Part shown: positions 7,824 through 14,965 of the stretch, piece after piece
How the letters are laid out: every line of letters starts with the position of its first letter
Numbering within the stretch: position 1 is the stretch's first letter
Origin: JBBITI01 sp037440885
GTDB taxonomy: Bacteria; Chloroflexota; Dehalococcoidia; Dehalococcoidales; UBA2162
NCBI GenBank assembly: GCA_037440885.1
Contig: JBBITI010000062.1
Location: forward strand, 1-15,132
DNA: 15,132 nucleotides
Reading direction: 5' to 3'
Notes under the pieces: generated by a model
The model's input: the letters and a program-made list of their open reading frames with translations, nothing else
The model's database searches: none
What the model was told of the DNA's origin: nothing
Position numbers and translations under genes: made by a program

Positions 7824-7905
7824 ATAAACCCTTGGGCGAATATTCATTGAAGGAGCATTATGTGATACGAAGGGGATAAAAAGAAGATTTTAATCCATTT
7901 TTTCT

Positions 7906-8571
7906 TCACTGGTAGGTTACTACTGACTTTTCTTTCCAATGTTGCCATCTGGCAAATCTAATGTAACGGCCTCTAGCAACGACTTTCCCGTAAAATTTTT
8001 CATTCATACTCTGAGAGACTTTGTTATTCACATTCACTGAAGCTTTACCTTTGATGAAGTTTTCTTTTAAATACGGAAATCTCATAACATAAAGATACTC
8101 TGATAATCCGTTTCTTCGGTATTTAGGATCGGTGAATCTGATACCTATACAAACCTCGCCTTTATCAAAAGCGACGTTATATGGTATTGGATCAACCACC
8201 TTTTTCACGTGTTCATTTGCAGCTGCCCACGTTTCACTAACCAAAACCTTGTCTATAAAAAGGCAGAACGCTATTGCTCCCTTCTTTAGTCTTGGTCGAA
8301 AATTTCTGTGACCGAAAATGTAACCTTGAGCGACCAACTGGTCGAACTCTGCTACATCAGTAATGGGCTTATAGGAGCAATTAACGCGGGGTTTGATATC
8401 TGGTAATCCCGGTTGGTTATGGTAGTCAAATTCAACGATAAAATAATCCCCATGGCTCTGCAACGAATTCCAGACAAATAACATACCCTGTTTTAGAAAA
8501 GAATACAATCCCTTATCAGATAGTATATGCTTAGCCTTCAACAATATTGAATTATCTGTATGTCCCTTCAA
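7906..8571 (-). CDS. GNAT-like acyltransferase
   Basis: The product is about 221 aa. The C-terminal half has a GNAT-like core: a strand VCIGIRFTDPKY, then RRNGLSEYL as the Q/R-x-x-G-x-G/A acetyl-CoA loop and helix, then VNVNNKVSQSMNEKFYGK, resembling the family's N..S...Y/F-x-x-G-F element. The N-terminal half (FIVEFDYHNQPG, GHRNFRPRLKKGAIAFCLF) is not one I can assign. The start is uncertain: there is no early ATG, and TTG 8571 is chosen because GGAG (complement of 8578-8581) lies six bases upstream. TTG 8583 is also possible. It faces gatB, is more AT-rich than its neighbours, and has no operon partner, so it may be acquired. Substrate unknown; an N-acyl transfer to a sugar or protein amine is the family default. 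Confidence 0.7.
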   Translation of the reverse strand: MKGHTDNSILLKAKHILSDKGLYSFLKQGMLFVWNSLQSHGDYFIVEFDYHNQPGLPDIKPRVNCSYKPITDVAEFDQLVAQGYIFGHRNFRPRLKKGAIAFCLFIDKVLVSETWAAANEHVKKVVDPIPYNVAFDKGEVCIGIRFTDPKYRRNGLSEYLYVMRFPYLKENFIKGKASVNVNNKVSQSMNEKFYGKVVARGRYIRFARWQHWKEKSVVTYQ

Positions 8572-8824
8572 AGCATTCTCCAATTGGCTATAGCAGAAAA
8601 TGATACCAGCTTATTCCAAGTCAGTTTCGCTACTGGTTCCCCGTTGCCCGAGCGGCATAAACAAAAATGACGGCTCATCGCCTCATTCGTTGTGTAGCAT
8701 TTATTATAAATGAGAACTGGTTCCAGGTTCAAATTATGCGACGAGGGCAAGCGCCAAATAGCAATTGCATCATACATCACAAATCAGAAACTTGGTACAT
8801 TTGAAGAAACACGGTCGTTGTAGG

Positions 8825-8854
8825 ATATGTCCTAGGGGTCAAAGCAGGACATAT
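8825..8854. repeat. Inverted repeat, 9-bp arms
   Basis: ATATGTCCT (8825-8833) and AGGACATAT (8846-8854) are perfect complements around a 12-base loop that contains GGGGTC. Either strand could form the hairpin. It is not followed by a T-run, so it is unlikely to be a terminator. It may be an end of a mobile element or part of a structured RNA. Confidence 0.6.
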
Positions 8855-8926
8855 ACGTCAGATCCTTGTCCCAGGGGTGTTTGCCGCTAAGACGGAATAG
8901 CCTGACAGCAGGGGCAACAGAGTTGA

Positions 8927-8956
8927 AAACCCCGGTATCCAAACCACCTGGGGTTT
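8927..8956. repeat. Inverted repeat AAACCCC / GGGGTTT
   Basis: AAACCCC (8927-8933) and GGGGTTT (8950-8956) are perfect complements with a 16-base loop; an adjacent GG/CC can pair with a one-base bulge. On the minus strand the stem ends GGGGTTTT, about 125 bases past the stop of the CMD-family gene, so it could terminate that transcript. The T residues are partly in the stem, which weakens this reading. Confidence 0.4.
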
Positions 8957-9081
8957 CCCGTCCGGGATTATCCAGATATCTTCTTTTTTTTAAACCCTTG
9001 AGGGTATTTTCCCTTGATTGCCTCTTATACAGTTACCTTTACGCTATATGGCATCCCCTACCTGACCTGTGCATCTCTGAT

Positions 9082-9381
9082 TTATTCGCGGAAAGCAGCG
9101 AGTCCCGCTACCAGTCCGGGTATTCCGGCGACCATGAAGACCAGGCGTATCGTTTCCAATATTTCTTCATCTTTTACGCCAATAGCCCTGGCTCTTGCCG
9201 CCAGGTTCTTTACCCCGTCCGGATGACTGCCGGCGGCATCGAGTGCGAGGATTATCAATGTTTTGGTCTTAGCATCCAGGGTGCCGGGTTCCTGTGATAA
9301 AGTATTGACTGCAGCAACCACTTCGTAAAATTCCGGGTCTCTTTTTTTAAGTTCGTCCATGAATGTAGGTCCTTGCGCCAT
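9082..9381 (-). CDS. Carboxymuconolactone decarboxylase-like (AhpD/CMD) protein, cysteine-free
   Basis: The 99-aa product has the all-helical CMD/AhpD layout: LKKRDPEFYEVV, then LDAKTKTLIILALDAA (the first core helix), then NLAARARAIGVKDEEILETIRLVFMVAGIPGLVAGL. CMD proteins with redox or decarboxylase activity usually carry Cys-x-x-Cys/Ser and His after the core helix (ALALGCEWC..H type). Here that position reads GSHPDGV, and there is no cysteine in the whole protein, so a peroxiredoxin-partner role is excluded. A ring-opening, decarboxylase or purely structural role is possible; function is unknown. ATG 9381 has a GGAGGGG ribosome binding site four bases upstream. It is divergent from the ABC exporter genes. 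Confidence 0.85.
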   Translation of the reverse strand: MAQGPTFMDELKKRDPEFYEVVAAVNTLSQEPGTLDAKTKTLIILALDAAGSHPDGVKNLAARARAIGVKDEEILETIRLVFMVAGIPGLVAGLAAFRE

Positions 9382-9440
9382 ATTTCCCCTCCCCGTTTAA
9401 TGTTATTTCAGCTAAATCGGTCCGACAAAGCAACTCGGAG

Positions 9441-9600
9441 TGTACAGGTTTAGATCAAACTTTCACTTAATATAAGCGTAACACGGTAACCTCTAATAGC
9501 GGATCCCCTGCTACAGAGAGCTTGCCAGAGACTATAATTGTACAAGGATTTAGAGTAAACTGACAGACAACATCGTTACCCTGAAAATGGGCAGGTAACC
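9441..9600. repeat. Two imperfect direct repeats upstream of the ABC genes
   Basis: TGTACAGGTTTAGATCAAAC begins at 9441, and a close copy, TGTACAAGGATTTAGAGTAA, begins at 9539. They match over about 21-23 bases with two single-base gaps and two or so mismatches. Each copy is followed by GGTAACC, at 9485-9491 and 9594-9600. TGTACA and GGTAACC are both palindromic. The unit looks like a partly decayed duplication of a regulatory segment between the divergent CMD and ABC genes. Confidence 0.45.
9510..9538 (+). promoter_or_regulatory. Possible promoter of the ABC exporter operon
   Basis: A consensus TATAAT -10 lies at 9533-9538. With a 17-base spacer the -35 would be GCTACA (9510-9515), only half matching TTGACA. 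Transcription would start near 9545, about 60 bases before the ATPase start. The weak -35 suggests an activator, or that the site is fortuitous. Confidence 0.35.
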
Positions 9601-9605
9601 AAGTA

Positions 9606-10685
9606 GTGACTACACAATTTGCTATAGAGACTGTCGGCCTGGTCAAGAGGTATCCGACTAATACCGAGAACTGGGATGGCTGGGGCGGCCGTGACCGGGG
9701 CACAATCGGTTCCCTCGATGGTCTGCTTCACCTACTGAGGAAGAAGAGGCGTTTCTATATCGAAGCGCTGCGAGGTATCGACCTCCAGGTAAAAAAGGGC
9801 GAAGTCTTTGGTCTGTTAGGCCCGAACGGCGCTGGTAAGACCACGCTGATTAAGATCCTCTGCGCACTGGTTATTCATGACGAAGGCGAAGCTTACGTGA
9901 ATGGCATCGATGTCAAAAAAGAACCGGGCAAAGTAGTCCAGAATCTCCAGGCAGTCCTGCCTGAAAGCCGCGGATTCAACTGGCGGTTAACCGGACGGCA
10001 GAACCTGGCTTTTTACGCTCTGCTCTACGGCATGATGGATAAGGCAGCCAAAGACAGGATCAACTACCTGCTTGATTTAACTGGCTTGCGCGACCGGGCC
10101 AATGATGGTTATCAACGTTATTCGACGGGTATGCAGCGTAAGCTGTTGCTGTGCCGGGCTTTGCTCCGTGATACTCCCGTGCTTCTCTTTGATGAACCGA
10201 CCGCTGGTCTTGATCCGACTGCAGCCGTCGAATTCCGTTCTCTCGTGCGTGATAAACTAGCTCACGAGCAAGGTACGACGGTCTTGATGAGTACTCACAA
10301 TCTCAATGAGGCCCACGAAGTTTGCGACCGCATTGCTATTCTGAACAAGGGTAAGATAATTGCCTGTGACACGCCGGCCAATATCCAGCACCTTATAATC
10401 GACGAAAAAGTCTTTAAAATCACCTTTACCGAAGCAGCCTTCACCGGGGGAGGTACCGAGATGCTGGCGGCGCTGGAGCGATTAGCCAGTGTCAGCCAGA
10501 TTTCGTCGGAGATTGACAGGGATAAGAATTTAACGGGGATTTCTTTCAGGGTAAAAAAAGACGCCGACCTCACCGGTATCCTGGAGATTATTACTAGAAG
10601 TGGACTGAGAATAAGCAGTATCAACACTACCGAGCCGAGCCTTGAGGATGTGTTCATGACTATCACCCGGCGGCATACTGACTAA
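9606..10685 (+). CDS. ABC-2 type exporter, ATP-binding protein
   Basis: The 359-aa product is an ABC ATPase of the DrrA/CcmA kind. Visible parts are Walker A GPNGAGKTT (72-80), the signature RYSTGMQRKL (171-180; a YSTGM variant of LSGGQ), Walker B VLLFDEPTAGLD (192-203) and the switch His231 (STHNLNEA). The Q-loop position reads LPESRGFNWRLTGRQN, with Glu where Gln is usual. An insertion of about 25 residues, rich in Trp/Gly/Arg, precedes the first core strand. About 110 residues after the nucleotide domain form the accessory C-terminal domain common in drug and polysaccharide exporters. GTG 9606 is the start; the upstream ribosome binding site (CAGGT) is weak. The permease gene follows with no gap. 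It should energise export of a lipid, drug or polymer; the substrate is not predictable. Confidence 0.92.
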   Translation: MTTQFAIETVGLVKRYPTNTENWDGWGGRDRGTIGSLDGLLHLLRKKRRFYIEALRGIDLQVKKGEVFGLLGPNGAGKTTLIKILCALVIHDEGEAYVNGIDVKKEPGKVVQNLQAVLPESRGFNWRLTGRQNLAFYALLYGMMDKAAKDRINYLLDLTGLRDRANDGYQRYSTGMQRKLLLCRALLRDTPVLLFDEPTAGLDPTAAVEFRSLVRDKLAHEQGTTVLMSTHNLNEAHEVCDRIAILNKGKIIACDTPANIQHLIIDEKVFKITFTEAAFTGGGTEMLAALERLASVSQISSEIDRDKNLTGISFRVKKDADLTGILEIITRSGLRISSINTTEPSLEDVFMTITRRHTD

Positions 10686-11516
10686 TTGGATATTAAGAAG
10701 ATGCAGATACCTGTCCAGTTGAAACAGATTATGGCTTTCACCCAGCGTGACTTCTCAACTTGGGCTACCTACAAGACGGCTATGATTACCCAACTCATAA
10801 ATATCCTTTTCGGGGTCTTCTCGTGGGGTGTCGTCGCTTCCTACGTTCAAAAACCGGTCGCTGAAATGTATAATAGCGACTATGTTTCCTTCCTGGTCGT
10901 TGGCGTCGCCATCAGTAATCTGGTATTGCCCCTGGTGCAGGGGGTAGAAAGACAACTCAATCCCTGGACTCTTGAGACCGTCCTGATGACAGGTATTAAT
11001 ATCCCTGTCTTCGTTGTCGGCAATATCTCCTGGAACTACATCTTTTCTGTCATTACTTTCATCCCTTACCTGCTTATCGGTATCTATTTTTTCGGTGCCC
11101 ATCTGAATGTGAATATTCCTTCGACCATAGTGGCATTCGTCATTTCTGCTGCTATCATGATGAGTCTGGCTTTTATCTCCACTGGCTTAAGAATCGTGAC
11201 CAAGTCCACCGACCCTATTACATGGGCGTTGAACATCCTCCAAAACCTTCTTGCTGGAGTCGCGTTCCCGGTAATTTACCTGGATACTATCTTCTTTAAT
11301 GGAGCATCTAACATCTCCTGGTTTCTACCTCAAACATGGGTCTATCACCTCTGCCGGCTGGCAATGTTGACTGACGCTACACTCGCTGACCCGAAAGTGT
11401 TGCTGGACTTCTTGAAAGGCTCGATATTCGCTATCGTCCTTCTTCCGATCGGGTATTGGGTACTGCGCTGGGGCGTTAACAGGTCCAAGCGCGAGGGTAC
11501 CCTTGGCTGGTACTGA
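10686..11516 (+). CDS. ABC-2 type exporter, membrane permease
   Basis: The 276-aa product has about six hydrophobic segments: near residues 30-52, 65-87, 104-138 (a broad or double segment), 146-172, 177-203 and 240-263. Arg/Lys-rich ends follow, as in ABC-2 permeases that pair with DrrA-type ATPases. Five hydrophobic segments may be visible if the third is single. The start is ambiguous: TTG 10686 abuts the ATPase stop, whereas ATG 10701, five codons on, is also possible; neither has a good ribosome binding site, so translational coupling is likely. With the preceding ATPase it should form a (permease)2(ATPase)2 exporter in the cytoplasmic membrane. No second permease gene is present. Substrate unknown. 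Confidence 0.88.
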   Translation: MDIKKMQIPVQLKQIMAFTQRDFSTWATYKTAMITQLINILFGVFSWGVVASYVQKPVAEMYNSDYVSFLVVGVAISNLVLPLVQGVERQLNPWTLETVLMTGINIPVFVVGNISWNYIFSVITFIPYLLIGIYFFGAHLNVNIPSTIVAFVISAAIMMSLAFISTGLRIVTKSTDPITWALNILQNLLAGVAFPVIYLDTIFFNGASNISWFLPQTWVYHLCRLAMLTDATLADPKVLLDFLKGSIFAIVLLPIGYWVLRWGVNRSKREGTLGWY

Positions 11517-11840
11517 GGTGTTGTTAAACGTTTATTTGTCGTGATAATTAGCCTGGATATCGAAAGACCGGGCAGATAGTAGAATCTTCAATTGGTTGCC
11601 GCTAAACCGGGGCAGTTTAAAATTGAAAATAGATGCACAATATTCACTTTACAAAATAATAAGTATTCTTTGTGTTGCCCAGCGGATTTCGGTTTCGTTC
11701 ATTTGGATACCTCCGCACACCGAGTCTAGAAGTCACTTTCAGAAGTACAGGCGAGCCGTCGAGTCTGCAGATCAAGCAGCAAGATGTTATTAAGTCAATT
11801 CAAACAGAAGACTAATTATGAATATTGGTACTTCTGACCT
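11517..11840. other. Convergent intergenic region
   Basis: These 324 bases lie between the exporter permease and the facing lipoprotein gene. A nested inverted repeat is present: TTCAATT (11587-11593) with AATTGAA (11621-11627), enclosing TGCC/GGCA. It could stop transcription from either side, but no T-run accompanies it. Short frames here lack ribosome binding sites and family resemblance. Confidence 0.4.
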
Positions 11841-12548
11841 TCAGTCACCTTTCATTTTGGTACCATCAAATGTGGTTTGATAGTCATTGACCTTCAAAAT
11901 ATAAACGGCACCAAAAGCAAAGTCAGTACCAAGGTTGATATTTTTCTCAAACCAGGTATATATCGCCGGACATTGAGCTCCTATAGGTCGCTGGACGGTC
12001 ACCTTGATATTGACGGTGTTGCCCTCTCTAGTTATCTCAATATTGTGAAAGGTAGTACAGCCATCGGATAAACCACCTTTGATATAGACACCTATCTGCG
12101 GAGGATGAGATTCCATAATATAGACTCTGACTTCGTCAATTGGTGCCAGTTTTATTTCCACATGAATGCGTTGGCTAATCATGTCCCATTGCTGATCCAT
12201 AATAGCTTTGGTTACCTTCCCAGCCTGAACGGTCACTTCGGAAGTATGGTGAGTAATAACCTCGGCAAGTACCTGGCCGGTCCGGTTCCCATAACCGGCA
12301 TGTCTACTATCGAATTCGATAGTGTATTTCCAGCCATTAACTACGGATATGGTACTCGTCACTTTAAATGTCTCTGGAATGCCATCAAACCGATAAGTCG
12401 CTTCCTGTTTCACAAATTTTTCGGCAACTCTCTGGCTTTCATCTGGAGATCCTATTTTTGACTGGATACAGGATATACCGGGAAAGGTTAGTAGGATCAA
12501 CAACATAGTAATATTAAACAATCTCATTTTAAACATTTTCAAAACCAT
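11841..12548 (-). CDS. Secreted lipoprotein of unknown function
   Basis: The product has up to 235 aa. The N-terminus is basic, then hydrophobic (MRLFNITMLLILLTFPG), then ISC at residue 27, a fair lipobox, so the mature protein is probably a membrane-anchored lipoprotein outside the cell. Two parts follow. Residues about 35-120 (SQRVAEKFVKQEATYRFDGI to KVTKAIMDQQWD) resemble a small region seen in Chloroflexota exported proteins. Residues about 128-235 (VEIKLAPIDEVRVYIMES to the end) look like a beta-rich domain with one Cys pair (DGCTTF and GAQCPAI) and the phrase NTVNIKVTVQRP. The exact start is open: ATGs at codons 1, 5 and 8 are all usable. A TATACT -10-like box lies at 12587-12592 (minus strand) without a good -35. 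No enzymatic motif is visible. Confidence 0.75.
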   Translation of the reverse strand: MVLKMFKMRLFNITMLLILLTFPGISCIQSKIGSPDESQRVAEKFVKQEATYRFDGIPETFKVTSTISVVNGWKYTIEFDSRHAGYGNRTGQVLAEVITHHTSEVTVQAGKVTKAIMDQQWDMISQRIHVEIKLAPIDEVRVYIMESHPPQIGVYIKGGLSDGCTTFHNIEITREGNTVNIKVTVQRPIGAQCPAIYTWFEKNINLGTDFAFGAVYILKVNDYQTTFDGTKMKGD

Positions 12549-12808
12549 CCTGCATTGTTGTCTAATACCTAAAACGAAAATTCATCAGTATAGTTAGGGG
12601 TTAATTCAGGAGAGTCAGAACTCGGATGGTGGACGCTAATATTTAAAAAATTAAAAACTAAACGAATAAGTTGAGGTTATTTTCAAAGGATAAAATCATC
12701 ATAAGGTTTAAGGAAGAATATTGTTAGTAGGTTTAATTTCCTCAATAAATGTAGATAGGTCACGTGTATTGGTGTCTAATGCAACTGGTGGGAAATATGA
12801 AATGGCCA

Positions 12809-13792
12809 TTATGAAGGAGGGACTGCTACTGAAACAGGAGTACTTGACACTCCGAGCAGATTGCGTGCCTTCGCGTATAATGAATGAAGGCACGCAGCCA
12901 ACTCTTGTTTCTCCGTTTCACTCAAGGCACCGAATGTTACATCTACGGCAACCGTAGTAAATTTACTGAACAGGTTTCTACCGCTATCGCTGATAGAGAT
13001 CTGGTAACTCTTTTTCCCGGGCATACGTTTTGTGGACACGAGGTTCGATCCAGTCATCCGGTTAATTAGAGTGGAAATTGAGTGACGTTGGCGTAGGGTG
13101 GCATTTTCAAGGTCTATAACTCTCAGTGGCGCGCCGCGGTCAACAAGGACTTTCAGGATAGAGGATTGTTCTACAGTTACCCCGAAACGCGCGAGTTCCA
13201 ACTCTCGCAATCTGGAAATTGTGAATCTTGTAGTATTCAGATACGACCAAAGCCTAAAATTGGAGAGCATGTTGGCTTCGTCTTCCCCCCCTTCGGTTGT
13301 CTCCGAGGTATCTTTATCATGGTGGCGTGTAAACAGTGTTATATCGGGGACTAATATACTTCGGACCTTTTTGTTTAAAAATTTCAATGTATGGGCTAAT
13401 GATTGTTTTTGATTGATCGTAAGTACTGAAAATATGGTATCAAGCGAGTTATTTGGAACCTTTTTCAGCAGGTCGTGTCCTCTTTGGGTGCATAAAAGTG
13501 TGAATTCCCTTTTCTTTGGTTTCCGTCGTTTTACTACGAGACCCATTTTTGTCATTCTGTTGACTGTTATGGATATTGTGTTCTGTTGACGAAGCGTTGC
13601 ATCTTTCAATCTTCTAAGAGTCGTTCCGCTGGGAGTCGTTTGAATGAGTTTCAACAACGCAGCCTGCTCTATCGATAGATCGAGTTGTGCCAGCTCGATC
13701 TGACGTAACCGGGAAATTGCAAAGCCTGTGGCGTCCAAAAGACCCCACAATTCGTAATTGAATATTGGCTTTTTTTCGCTTTTATTAGCCAT
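12809..13792 (-). CDS. Single-chain double MarR-type transcriptional regulator
   Basis: The 327-aa product contains two MarR-like winged-helix domains in tandem, about residues 12-147 and 178-313, offset by 166 residues. Both carry the same recognition-helix phrase: ATLRQQNTISITVNRMTKMG (65-84) and ATLRQRHSISTLINRMTGSN (231-250). Each has the expected beta-wing (RRKPKKREFTLL; KRMPGKKSYQIS). An acidic linker, rich in Asp/Glu/Thr (about 157-173), joins them. MarR proteins are normally 140-170 aa and bind DNA as homodimers; this looks like a covalent pseudo-dimer able to read two different half-sites. The start ATG 13792 follows AGGA with an 8-base gap; a TTG at 13828 gives a spurious extension. 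It is divergent from the crotonase operon. The effector is unknown. Confidence 0.88.
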   Translation of the reverse strand: MANKSEKKPIFNYELWGLLDATGFAISRLRQIELAQLDLSIEQAALLKLIQTTPSGTTLRRLKDATLRQQNTISITVNRMTKMGLVVKRRKPKKREFTLLCTQRGHDLLKKVPNNSLDTIFSVLTINQKQSLAHTLKFLNKKVRSILVPDITLFTRHHDKDTSETTEGGEDEANMLSNFRLWSYLNTTRFTISRLRELELARFGVTVEQSSILKVLVDRGAPLRVIDLENATLRQRHSISTLINRMTGSNLVSTKRMPGKKSYQISISDSGRNLFSKFTTVAVDVTFGALSETEKQELAACLHSLYAKARNLLGVSSTPVSVAVPPS

Positions 13793-13828
13793 AAGACCAT
13801 TCCTACTGCCATGCAGAGCTTCTAGCAA

Positions 13829-13857
13829 ATTTTATATTACAAAACCACATCTTTCAA
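13829..13857 (-). promoter_or_regulatory. Promoter of the double MarR gene
   Basis: On the minus strand, TTGAAA (complement of 13852-13857) and TAAAAT (complement of 13829-13834) are separated by exactly 17 bases. Transcription would start near 13822, about 30 bases before the ATG at 13792, which suits an ordinary leader with the AGGA ribosome binding site. Confidence 0.55.
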
Positions 13858-13866
13858 TAATCGTTC

Positions 13867-13876
13867 TAGATATCTA
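13867..13876. promoter_or_regulatory. Palindromic candidate operator between divergent promoters
   Basis: TAGATATCTA is a perfect 10-bp palindrome lying between the two -35 boxes: 9 bases beyond the minus-strand one and 2 bases before the plus-strand one. A regulator bound here would contact both promoters. The double MarR protein next door is the obvious candidate, but binding is inferred. Confidence 0.4.
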
Positions 13877-13878
13877 TT

Positions 13879-13907
13879 TTGACACATCCTTTACACAATG
13901 CTATACT
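13879..13907 (+). promoter_or_regulatory. Sigma-70 promoter of the crotonase-SDR operon
   Basis: TTGACA (13879-13884) is a perfect -35. A 17-base spacer leads to TATACT (13902-13907), one base from the -10 consensus. Transcription would start near 13914, leaving a 5' leader of about 135 bases before ATG 14049. This is the best promoter in the window. Confidence 0.75.
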
Positions 13908-13956
13908 TTGGCCAATTTTTCAAACCTTATCAAAATCACATTATTAGTTTGCTATA

Positions 13957-13972
13957 CAGAGTGCTTACTCTG
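13957..13972. repeat. Hairpin or second operator in the crotonase leader
   Basis: CAGAGT (13957-13962) and ACTCTG (13967-13972) are perfect complements around GCTT. It falls inside the predicted leader, about 45 bases after the likely transcription start, so it may be a small RNA hairpin or a second dyad for a regulator. Confidence 0.35.
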
Positions 13973-14048
13973 ATATGCGAAGGACTGCTTTTGAGATTTG
14001 GAATGTCAAAAAGTAACGTAAAAAAACCGAGGTGGAGGTAACTGAATC

Positions 14049-14852
14049 ATGACAATCGAATACAAAAAAGAAGGTAAGATAGCTATCTTTACCATCAACA
14101 ATCCGGACGTGCTGAATGCTCTCAGTCCAGCGGAAGTCGCCGAGTGGACGGCCAACCTCATCGATTTCAGGGATGATAAAAGCCTGTGGGTCGCCATTAT
14201 CACGGGTGCCGGTGAGAAGGCTTTCTGCACCGGGCTTAACCTCAGGAGTGCCGGTGGCGGCGGACCTCCCCCCGGCGGACCCTCACCTGGTGGAGCCGCA
14301 GCCCGCTCCGCCGCACCCCCTGCCCCGCAGGAGACTTTGGTCAAAGGCCTTAAGCTGTGGAAACCCCTGATTGCTGCGGTCAACGGTTATGCTTTTGGTG
14401 GCGGTTTTGAAATCGCACTGGCCTGCGATATCAGGTTAGCGGCTGAGAGCGCCCGGTTCGGTCTTACTGAAGTGACCCTGGGCCTGATCCCTGGATGGGG
14501 CGGCAGTCAGCGGTTGCCGAGGATGATACCCTTCGGTAAAGCCGCTGAAATGCTGCTCATGGGGAAGCGTATCGATGCCCAGGAAGCCTTTAACCTTAAC
14601 CTGGTCAGTAAAGTGGTACCGCAGAAGGACCTCATGGCTACGGCGAAAGAATGGGCTGCCCAGATATGTAACTGTGCCCCCCTGGCTGTCTGGACAGCCA
14701 AAGAAGCCATGATGCGTGGTATCGATATGACCCTGGCTGACGGCTTGAATCTTGAGGGCGAACTTGGCCGGAAAGTGATGGCGTCTAAAGATTTCGCTGA
14801 GGGACGCAAGGCCTTTATGGAGAAGAGGACCCCGAATTATATCGGCGAATAG
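14049..14852 (+). CDS. Enoyl-CoA hydratase/isomerase family protein (crotonase)
   Basis: The 267-aa product is a normal-length crotonase. The oxyanion-hole regions are CTGLNLRSA (60-68) and NGYAFGGGFE (112-121). Glu121 and Glu141 (FGLTE) align with Glu144 and Glu164 of rat mitochondrial enoyl-CoA hydratase, so hydration of a 2-enoyl-CoA is possible. LGLIPGWGGSQRLPR (144-158) and LLMGKRIDAQEA are further family marks. The odd part is a Gly/Pro/Ala-rich segment, about residues 68-93, in the loop just after the first oxyanion motif; it is GC-rich and low in complexity. ATG 14049 follows GGAGGT (14034-14039). It is transcribed from the promoter at 13879-13907 and is followed by an SDR gene, suggesting CoA-ester degradation (beta-oxidation or ring-cleavage product). 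The acyl substrate is unknown. Confidence 0.92.
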   Translation: MTIEYKKEGKIAIFTINNPDVLNALSPAEVAEWTANLIDFRDDKSLWVAIITGAGEKAFCTGLNLRSAGGGGPPPGGPSPGGAAARSAAPPAPQETLVKGLKLWKPLIAAVNGYAFGGGFEIALACDIRLAAESARFGLTEVTLGLIPGWGGSQRLPRMIPFGKAAEMLLMGKRIDAQEAFNLNLVSKVVPQKDLMATAKEWAAQICNCAPLAVWTAKEAMMRGIDMTLADGLNLEGELGRKVMASKDFAEGRKAFMEKRTPNYIGE

Positions 14853-14965
14853 GCCGCTTTAGGCTTAATTATACATTCAGGTATGTAGGAGCGACCCTTG
14901 TGGTGGTCCTAACAGGTGGGATTGAATCCACTCGCCAAAGGACATATATAAAGGAGGAGATTGAT

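Larger units (their letters stand above)
8584..9081. other. Non-coding stretch with inverted repeats
   Basis: I find no convincing gene in these 498 bases. Frames on both strands are short, lack ribosome binding sites and resemble no family I know. The stretch holds at least two clear inverted repeats (listed separately), a poly-T run (8983-8991) and a small ACCCT-TG-AGGGT palindrome (8994-9005). It could be the scarred end of a mobile element or an untranslated RNA; the sequence alone does not decide. Confidence 0.4.

Noticed and set aside
7850..7865. AAGGAG-CATT-ATG-TGA after gatB: a ribosome binding site and start followed at once by a stop
   Set aside because: Could be the relic of a lost fourth gene, but nothing downstream in any frame continues it. 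Too short to claim.
8630..8760. tRNA-like stretch: GCCCGAGCGGC resembling a Ser/Leu D-arm, later GGTTCAAAT resembling a T-loop
   Set aside because: The D-stem, anticodon stem and T-stem do not pair, and the acceptor ends match only with bulges. Chance resemblance.
8568..8780. 70-codon minus-strand frame upstream of the GNAT-like gene
   Set aside because: No ribosome binding site, no recognisable motif; overlaps the start of the acyltransferase in another frame.
8866..9297. 143-codon plus-strand frame
   Set aside because: Its 3' half is antisense to the CMD-family gene, which has a good ribosome binding site and family match; the composition is not protein-like.
11596..11793. 65-codon plus-strand frame between the exporter and the lipoprotein
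   Set aside because: No ribosome binding site or family resemblance, in an AT-rich spacer.
12721..12957. 78-codon plus-strand frame overlapping the 3' end of the double MarR gene
   Set aside because: TTG start without a ribosome binding site; the antisense MarR domain explains the open frame.
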